DNA of 9,058 bases from Desulfurococcales archaeon (GTDB taxonomy: Archaea; Thermoproteota; Thermoprotei_A; Sulfolobales; Acidilobaceae): assembly GCA_027012045.1 (NCBI GenBank), contig JALUZI010000106.1, forward strand, positions 1 to 9,058, given 5' to 3'. The notes under the pieces were generated by a model. It was not told the origin of the DNA, did not search any database, and saw nothing but the letters and a program-made list of their open reading frames with translations. The translations under genes and the position numbers were made by a program. Numbering within the stretch: position 1 is the stretch's first letter; each line of letters starts with the position of its first letter. Positions 4,959 through 9,058 of this stretch are shown piece after piece.

Positions 4959-6062
4959 TCACAAGAACCCGAATCTGGGCCTCCTAACTTCCCCTTTGAA
5001 CTCTCCCCGGATGTTCAGCTTGTACCCGCAGTTGGGGCATCTGTTGCCTTTCTCGAGCCTCCAAGCGGTTATGTAGAAGCCGTATCTCTCTATCACCGGG
5101 TACCCGCATCTCGGGCAATAGGTGTTCTCGAGCCTGTGCCCCCAAACATTACCCAGGTACACGTGCTTCAATCCTTCCTTCATAGCTATCTCTGCAAGCT
5201 TCTCCAAGGTCTCTATTGGTGTAGGCGGCAGGTTCTTTAGCTTATAGTCAGGGTGGAATCTGAGGAGGTGGAACGGGGTCTCCTCCCCCAGGTTATCCCT
5301 TATCCACCTAGCCAGCTCCCGCACATCCTCCGGTTTATCACCGATCTCTGGTACAACGAGGTTCGTTATCTCGAGGAACCAGCCTTGACGCTTCATCTCA
5401 AGTATAGTCTCGTAGATCGGCTCAGGATCCCAGACACCCATGATTTTCCTGTAGAACTCCCTGTTACCCCCGCCCTTCAAGTCCACGGTCGCAGCATCCA
5501 TTAACCCGCCGAGCTTCTTGACCGCCTCAGGGGTCATATACCCGTTCGTCACCATAGTATTGTAGAGGCCTTTCTCCTTCGCTAAGCGGGCAGTGTCATA
5601 CATGAACTCGAAGAAAATGGTCGGCTCGTTGTAAGTGTATGTAATACCGTCGGCATCAAGCGCGAGAGCCTCCTCAACAACCTTCTCAGGCGGGACATAC
5701 ACCCCGTACAAGCCCTCCTCCAGCCTGGACTGGCTGAGCTCCCAGTTCTGACAGAACTTACAGTAGAAATTACATCCCACCGTTGCAATGCTGAACGTCA
5801 TGCTACCAGGGTAGAAGTGCATCAACGGCTTCTTCTCGATAGGGTCCAAGTGGGCGGCTGAAACCAAGCCGTACACCAGCGTGTAAAGCTTTCCACCTAT
5901 ATTCTTCCTCACACCGCAAGCCCCGTACTTCCCGGGAGCTATCACGCATCTTTTATGGCACAAGTTACACCTAACATAGCCGGGTTTACCCTCCAAGGGC
6001 TCCCAGAAATCCGCGATTCTCACATGCGGCTTACGGGTCAACTCTTCCTCTCCGGGCAACAC
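4959..6062 (-). CDS. AmmeMemoRadiSam-type radical SAM enzyme, 367 residues
   Basis: The radical SAM cluster motif is C97-x3-C101-x2-C104 in TVGCNFYCKFCQNW, which binds a [4Fe-4S] cluster that splits S-adenosylmethionine. Other core motifs follow: YNEP (144-147), VTNGYM (171-176), TVDLKGG (192-198) and LEITNLV (230-236). An N-terminal cysteine set, C32-x2-C35-x3-C39-x9-C49 (CNLCHKRC...ACGVR), and a C-terminal zinc ribbon, CPRCG (316-320) with CPNCG (342-346), match the PFL-activase-like subfamily named for its association with AMMECR1 and Memo proteins. The reaction is not known; neither AMMECR1 nor Memo lies in this window. The gene follows alaX by 33 bases on the same strand and is probably co-transcribed. 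GGTGA (6070-6066) stands 3 bases before GTG 6062 and 6 before TTG 6059, so the start may be one codon later. A degenerate paralogue starts at 6889. Confidence 0.92.
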   Translation of the reverse strand: MLPGEEELTRKPHVRIADFWEPLEGKPGYVRCNLCHKRCVIAPGKYGACGVRKNIGGKLYTLVYGLVSAAHLDPIEKKPLMHFYPGSMTFSIATVGCNFYCKFCQNWELSQSRLEEGLYGVYVPPEKVVEEALALDADGITYTYNEPTIFFEFMYDTARLAKEKGLYNTMVTNGYMTPEAVKKLGGLMDAATVDLKGGGNREFYRKIMGVWDPEPIYETILEMKRQGWFLEITNLVVPEIGDKPEDVRELARWIRDNLGEETPFHLLRFHPDYKLKNLPPTPIETLEKLAEIAMKEGLKHVYLGNVWGHRLENTYCPRCGYPVIERYGFYITAWRLEKGNRCPNCGYKLNIRGEFKGEVRRPRFGFL

Positions 6063-6095
6063 GTTTCACCTATTAGGAAACCACTGTTTCAGGGA

Positions 6096-6803
6096 CTAGG
6101 GTTTGATCGTGAAGTAGATCCTCCTATTGTTCCTTCCCTTATTCTTGAGTTTGAGGAACACTAGCTCTCCGATTTCACTAGTGTTCCTCACGTGGGGGCC
6201 GCCGTCAGCCTGAATGTCGACACCGGGAATCTCGACTATGCGGAGCTTCTCAACGCTGGGGGGAAGCGCTTTGGCAAGCTTGACAATACCCGGGATTTTC
6301 ATGGCTTCCTCCCGGGGCAGATAGTATATTTTAACCTCTATACCCTTCCGAATGATACTGTTAGCTTCCTCGAACGCTTTCTCCACAAGGCTCCTGTCAG
6401 GTTTCTCTAGATTCAAGTCAACACGGCTCTCCTCTACACCTATCTGGTTACCGGTGACAAGGACTCCAGCTATCTTATTGAGGACTGCTATGAGGATATG
6501 GAGGCCCGTATGGGTTCTCATGACCCTGTATCTCCTATCCCAGTCTATTACTCCGTGAACACTCGTACCCTCAGGTATGCTCGAGTCCACGTAGTGCTTA
6601 ACAAGACCCTCCTCCTTAACCACCCGGGTAACCCTGGCTTGCCCCCCTTCCCAGTTGAGTACTCCAGTGTCGCAGGGTAGCCCTCCTCCCCTGGGGTAAA
6701 AGGCGGTTCGGTCAAGTGTGACCCAGTCTTCACCGCTACCAGTAACCCTAGCGTCGAACTCTTTGAGATAGGAGTCATCCATGTAGAGTAGTTCGGTCAA
6801 CAT
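6096..6803 (-). CDS. alaX: Alanyl-tRNA editing protein AlaX (medium form)
   Basis: This is a free-standing relative of the AlaRS editing domain, which hydrolyses mischarged seryl-tRNA(Ala) in the cytoplasm. Its 235 residues fit the medium form, which carries an N-terminal segment ahead of the editing domain. The glycine-rich motif FYPRGGGLP (35-43) belongs to that segment. The editing centre has RTHTGLHIL with H98 and H102 as the HxxxH zinc ligands, and QADGGPHVRNT (198-208) in place of the usual CxxxH region. Here D200 stands where many family members have the zinc-binding cysteine, with H204 kept. ATG 6803 has a TATA-like box ATAAATAATTA (6828-6838) about 30 bases ahead, so the message is nearly leaderless. 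The radical SAM gene follows 33 bases downstream and the 290-residue protein gene diverges upstream. Confidence 0.9.
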   Translation of the reverse strand: MLTELLYMDDSYLKEFDARVTGSGEDWVTLDRTAFYPRGGGLPCDTGVLNWEGGQARVTRVVKEEGLVKHYVDSSIPEGTSVHGVIDWDRRYRVMRTHTGLHILIAVLNKIAGVLVTGNQIGVEESRVDLNLEKPDRSLVEKAFEEANSIIRKGIEVKIYYLPREEAMKIPGIVKLAKALPPSVEKLRIVEIPGVDIQADGGPHVRNTSEIGELVFLKLKNKGRNNRRIYFTIKP

Positions 6804-6827
6804 ACAACAACCCCCGGTATCTCCTTC

Positions 6828-6838
6828 ATAAATAATTA
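6828..6838 (-). promoter_or_regulatory. TATA box for the alaX-radical SAM unit
   Basis: On the reverse strand TAATTATTTAT, centred near 6833, predicting a start near 6807, only about 4 bases before ATG 6803. The box shares the 85-base intergenic region with the divergent gene at 6889. Confidence 0.5.
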
Positions 6839-6853
6839 AGGCTGTACAATTGG

Positions 6854-6861
6854 ATAAATTT
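6854..6861 (+). promoter_or_regulatory. TATA-like box for the gene at 6889
   Basis: ATAAATTT centred near 6857, predicting a start near 6883 and a very short leader before GTG 6889. Confidence 0.45.
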
Positions 6862-6888
6862 GTAACCAGGCTAACTAGAGGATGACAT

Positions 6889-7761
6889 GTGTTGAGAGAG
6901 GAAACCGTTAAACTACTGGGAATAGCAAAGTGCCTCCCAGAGGCACTGCCGCTATATCACTACTGTCTTTACTCCAAGTGTATAAGGATTACACCACTAC
7001 ACTCGTCCACCCTTCCATTCAAATGTGATACCTGTAGTATTGGAAAATTGAATGTACAGCCGAGCGTTATGGCCCCAGCAAACGTTCCAGTAGACAAGAT
7101 AAAAGGGTTAATCGGGAACTGGAAGCCTTGCTGCGTCTTTCTAGATGGAATAGAGCCTCTGGCAACACCTATAAAACGTTGGTTAGAGGAGCCTGGCGAT
7201 GTACCGGTGGCTGCGAGGACACAGGGGTTCACCACTGTTCCCGGTCATATAGAAGCAGTGGTCTTCGACGTTTTCCCCGGCATGTACGAGGGAGCCAGCA
7301 GTCTCAGAGTGGTTGAGTCACTAGGAGAACTATCCGCCTCCGGGATCCACTTGGAAGTGGTCTTCTACCTCAACCAGCTCAAGACGGCTCCAATTAAACC
7401 TTTCATAGACCAGCTTGGCTCAGAAACCATTATACACCTGGATTATCAGGGGGTTGCAAGTGAGACTAAAGCGGAGAAACTGAAGGAAACGCTTGGAGAC
7501 CTAGGGTTCCGGTATATCTATCTAAGGGATAGTGAGAGGTGGATATGGGATGACACAGAGTGCCCTTACTGCGGTAATAGAATAGTATCTAGGAGGAACA
7601 GTATAACGGTAACCCACCACGTCAAACAAGATGGAACCTGCGGGTACTGTGGAGCCAGGCTTCCTTTCAGAAAGGTCTACACTGAAGAGGATGCTGGGAG
7701 GAAGCTGATGGCGAGGAAGTCCATACTAACAGAGTGGCTGAACATATACGCGTTAACCTAG
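6889..7761 (+). CDS. Degenerate radical SAM paralogue with zinc ribbon, 290 residues
   Basis: By eye this protein aligns with the radical SAM enzyme at 4959-6062. PLYHYCLYSKCIRI (21-34) matches PLMHFYPGSMTFSI. LPFKCDTCSIGKLNVQ (42-57) matches CNFYCKFCQNWELSQ, and GFRYIYLRDSERW...ECPYCGNRIVSR (206-235) matches GLKHVYLGNVWGH...YCPRCGYPVIER. The second zinc pair is CGYCG (251-255). The N-terminal cysteine cluster is absent. The first cluster cysteine is replaced, leaving only C46-x2-C49; YNEP has become GIEP (87-90), the TNG motif TQG (111-113), and VDLK FDVF (126-129). A functional SAM-cleaving site is therefore unlikely. C26 and C31 could make a new metal site with C46 and C49. GTG 6889 or TTG 6892 may be the start; GAGGATGA lies at 6879-6886. 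The gene diverges from alaX. It could be a regulatory or structural partner of its intact relative; no function is known to me. Confidence 0.8.
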   Translation: MLREETVKLLGIAKCLPEALPLYHYCLYSKCIRITPLHSSTLPFKCDTCSIGKLNVQPSVMAPANVPVDKIKGLIGNWKPCCVFLDGIEPLATPIKRWLEEPGDVPVAARTQGFTTVPGHIEAVVFDVFPGMYEGASSLRVVESLGELSASGIHLEVVFYLNQLKTAPIKPFIDQLGSETIIHLDYQGVASETKAEKLKETLGDLGFRYIYLRDSERWIWDDTECPYCGNRIVSRRNSITVTHHVKQDGTCGYCGARLPFRKVYTEEDAGRKLMARKSILTEWLNIYALT

Positions 7762-8108
7762 GATCCGTCTCTCCCACCCTGCATCTTGTCCAGAAGCATC
7801 CTCATGAATTCCAGCCTACCAATACTAGGGTCAAACATTGGTCCTCCGGGGCCCATAAGGGCTGATAGAGCATCCTTTAACTCGAAATCCTGGATGCGGG
7901 CGGGCAGGCTCTCCACTAGGCATACCCCTTGAACTATACTCTTCTCTCCTCCCCTTTCGGTCTCCATGTAAAGCGTACTCGTCTGAACGCCTCCCCGCCT
8001 CCTCACGACAATTAGCTCTACCTCCTCGCCTTCATCCAGGGGCAGCTTCTCCTTTGCGACCAGTTTGCCGTCCCGGTATACGGCTTCCGCCTTCAACACA
8101 TTTGTCAT
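7758..8108 (-). CDS. Small protein with DUF104-like N-terminal domain
   Basis: The first 35 residues, with AEAVYRDGKLVAKEKLPLDEGEEVELIVV, have the beta-hairpin pattern of DUF104 (AF2212-like) and related AbrB-type antitoxin domains. The pattern is an exposed 'Y-x-DGKL' turn, then a leucine-proline segment and 'EGEEV-L-V'. In such families this part dimerises or binds DNA. Unlike the usual short antitoxins, about 80 further residues follow, ending in helix-rich DALSALM and RLEFMRMLLDKMQGG. No PIN-domain or other toxin gene is adjacent, so a toxin-antitoxin role is not supported. ATG 8108 is preferred because GGTGA (8121-8117) stands 8 bases before it. A longer reading from GTG 8120 would start inside that ribosome site. 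The stop overlaps the end of the convergent 6889 gene by 4 bases. Confidence 0.65.
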   Translation of the reverse strand: MTNVLKAEAVYRDGKLVAKEKLPLDEGEEVELIVVRRRGGVQTSTLYMETERGGEKSIVQGVCLVESLPARIQDFELKDALSALMGPGGPMFDPSIGRLEFMRMLLDKMQGGRDGS

Positions 8109-8143
8109 TCCACAGGTCACCGTCCACCTTAATTAGTCCACTG

Positions 8144-8155
8144 TTAACTAGTTAA
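8144..8155. promoter_or_regulatory. 12-bp palindrome between divergent genes
   Basis: TTAACTAGTTAA is a perfect palindrome in the 58-base region between ATG 8108 (minus) and ATG 8167 (plus). It overlaps the probable reverse TATA region (TATTATTAAC, 8160-8151 and on) and lies between the forward box TTAATTA (8129-8135) and the forward start. One dimeric regulator could thus act on both genes; the DUF104-like protein itself is a possible candidate. AT-rich palindromes also arise by chance. Confidence 0.35.
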
Positions 8156-8166
8156 TAATAGTAGTA

Positions 8167-9058
8167 ATGGTGTCGACGGGATTGAAGAAGATATACTCGC
8201 TGATCATGGTAGCGGTACTGATATCGTCGCAGGCAGCAACTGTTTACGCCGGCTCGTCGAGTTACACTATTGTATTCGCCTTCATCCCCGAACACCCCTC
8301 AGGATCACGGTTTACTCTAGGCCCACCAAGATGGATCCCGGGAAGAGGGCAGGATACGATGATAGTCCAGGAAGTTGAAACTCCATTCTATAGTTGCGAG
8401 CTGGTCGAATGGTCTATTAGGGACAGTATTACCAGGTACTCGGAAGCTCCATTGGACACTGTTCCCACGAGCTTGTTCAACTACACGAACCCTATAGTCC
8501 AGAGGTTCATCAGGGATAACATATCGAAGCTAGGGCTGGGGGGCCTGTCGAATAGTGGGAAGATGAACCGGATTGCGGACTACGTTTATAAGCACTTCAA
8601 ATACCAGGTAGGCCAGTACCCTCACTACCCATGGGAAACCATCAAGCTAGGCCACGGCGACTGCGACGACCTCGCAATACTAGTCGTTACAATAGCCCGG
8701 GCATACGGAGTACCATCCGCGGTAGCCACGGGGCTCCTAGTCATACCCGGGTTAAAGGCCAGTATGCAGGCTGGGGGAATAAACTACACCATAAGAGGCG
8801 TAGCCGGCCACGCATGGATAGTCTACCTAGACGACAACGGCAAACCGGTCGTCCTAGACAGGCTTGTCCCACTAACAGCAGTCCCGGATAACAGGAGGAT
8901 AGTAATGGACTACCCCACCAACGGCTACACATACGTAAACCAGACCAGGAGCCAGGTAGAGGAACAAGAGGGGAAAGCCTACATAATACTATACCACGGC
9001 TCCACATGCCCCTCGCCGAGAGAGCTAGAGGAAAACCTGGCCCAGAGCAGTGGAACCC
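8167..9058 (+). CDS. Secreted transglutaminase-like protein (3' end outside window)
   Basis: The frame stays open from ATG 8167 to the right edge (297 codons). The N-terminus MVSTGLKKIYSLIMVAVLISSQAA... is a signal peptide or membrane anchor, with cleavage likely after TVYA (28). The middle carries the transglutaminase-like (papain-fold) triad: C166 in GHGDCDDLAIL (162-172), H215 in GHAWIVYLD (214-222) and D231 in VVLDRL (228-233). Ahead of it, MNRIADYVYKHFKYQVG (133-149) is the helix usually found at the start of this domain. Archaeal members of this superfamily are thought to be peptidases or protein-modifying enzymes outside the cell; the substrate is unknown. NYT, NIS and NQT sites may be glycosylated. 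ATG 8167 has no ribosome site, but TTAATTA at 8129-8135 would give a leader of about 9 bases. A C-terminal domain or anchor is probably beyond the window. Confidence 0.85.
   Translation, partial: MVSTGLKKIYSLIMVAVLISSQAATVYAGSSSYTIVFAFIPEHPSGSRFTLGPPRWIPGRGQDTMIVQEVETPFYSCELVEWSIRDSITRYSEAPLDTVPTSLFNYTNPIVQRFIRDNISKLGLGGLSNSGKMNRIADYVYKHFKYQVGQYPHYPWETIKLGHGDCDDLAILVVTIARAYGVPSAVATGLLVIPGLKASMQAGGINYTIRGVAGHAWIVYLDDNGKPVVLDRLVPLTAVPDNRRIVMDYPTNGYTYVNQTRSQVEEQEGKAYIILYHGSTCPSPRELEENLAQSSGT

Noticed and set aside
6889..7761. Active radical SAM enzyme
   Set aside because: One of the three cluster cysteines is missing and the SAM-site motifs are altered, so catalytic annotation is not supported.
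7758..8108. Toxin-antitoxin pair
   Set aside because: Only an antitoxin-like N-terminus is present; neither neighbour is a PIN, RelE or other toxin family and the protein is longer than usual.
8631..9007. Open frames overlapping the transglutaminase-like gene in other frames
   Set aside because: Arg- and Pro-rich or low-complexity translations typical of out-of-frame reading; the intact triad lies in the main frame.
1..9058. CRISPR array, insertion sequence or integrated virus
   Set aside because: No regularly spaced repeats, transposase, integrase, terminal inverted repeats or target duplications are visible.

Overview
The window looks like a piece of chromosome from a hyperthermophilic crenarchaeon, most likely a member of the Desulfurococcales. 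This rests on the tight gene packing on both strands, heavy use of ATA, AGG and CTA codons, frequent TTG and GTG starts, AT-rich boxes about 26 bases before short or absent leaders, Shine-Dalgarno sequences of the GGAGGTG/GGTGA type, and the gene content (archaeal AlaX, an AmmeMemoRadiSam radical SAM enzyme, a one-finger C2H2 protein, a SIS-domain sugar isomerase). No rRNA, canonical tRNA, insertion sequence or CRISPR array is visible. Family names come from reading the protein sequences, not from a search.

Layout. 1-615 (-): 5' part of a SIS-domain sugar-phosphate isomerase gene that runs off the left edge. 616-930: a gene-free stretch with a candidate structured small RNA on the minus strand (671-745) and a well-formed promoter region for the next gene, with direct and inverted repeats. 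931-1416 (+): a very acidic protein of unknown function. 1450-1776 (+): a small C2H2 zinc-finger protein. 1751-2257 (-): a conserved-looking protein of unknown function whose end overlaps the zinc-finger gene. 2342-3562 (+): a PLP-dependent class I aminotransferase. 3549-4748 (-): a 12-helix MFS transporter, again overlapping tail to tail. 4749-4958: an intergenic stretch with a second structured RNA candidate (4866-4940, +). 4959-6062 and 6096-6803 (-): a two-gene unit, the tRNA-editing protein AlaX followed by an AmmeMemoRadiSam-type radical SAM enzyme. 6889-7761 (+): a protein diverging from that unit which looks like a degenerate paralogue of the same radical SAM enzyme. 7758-8108 (-): a small protein with a DUF104-like N-terminus. 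8167-9058 (+): a secreted transglutaminase-like protein that runs off the right edge.

Two observations stand out. First, the two intergenic elements are each 75 nt. Both are closed by GC-rich terminal stems, and both carry GTGA(A/G)GA boxes and xxGA boxes in the order expected for archaeal C/D-box guide RNAs. In the element at 4866-4940 the two guide intervals are 12 and 11 nt. The second is complementary to CCGCTGAAAGC, which I recall as part of a conserved segment near the 3' end of 23S rRNA. Second, the 290-residue protein at 6889-7761 aligns by eye with the neighbouring radical SAM enzyme through the core and C-terminal zinc ribbon. However, it has lost the first cysteine of CxxxCxxC, the N-terminal cysteine cluster and the recognisable SAM-site motifs, so it may be a non-catalytic partner or regulator of its neighbour.
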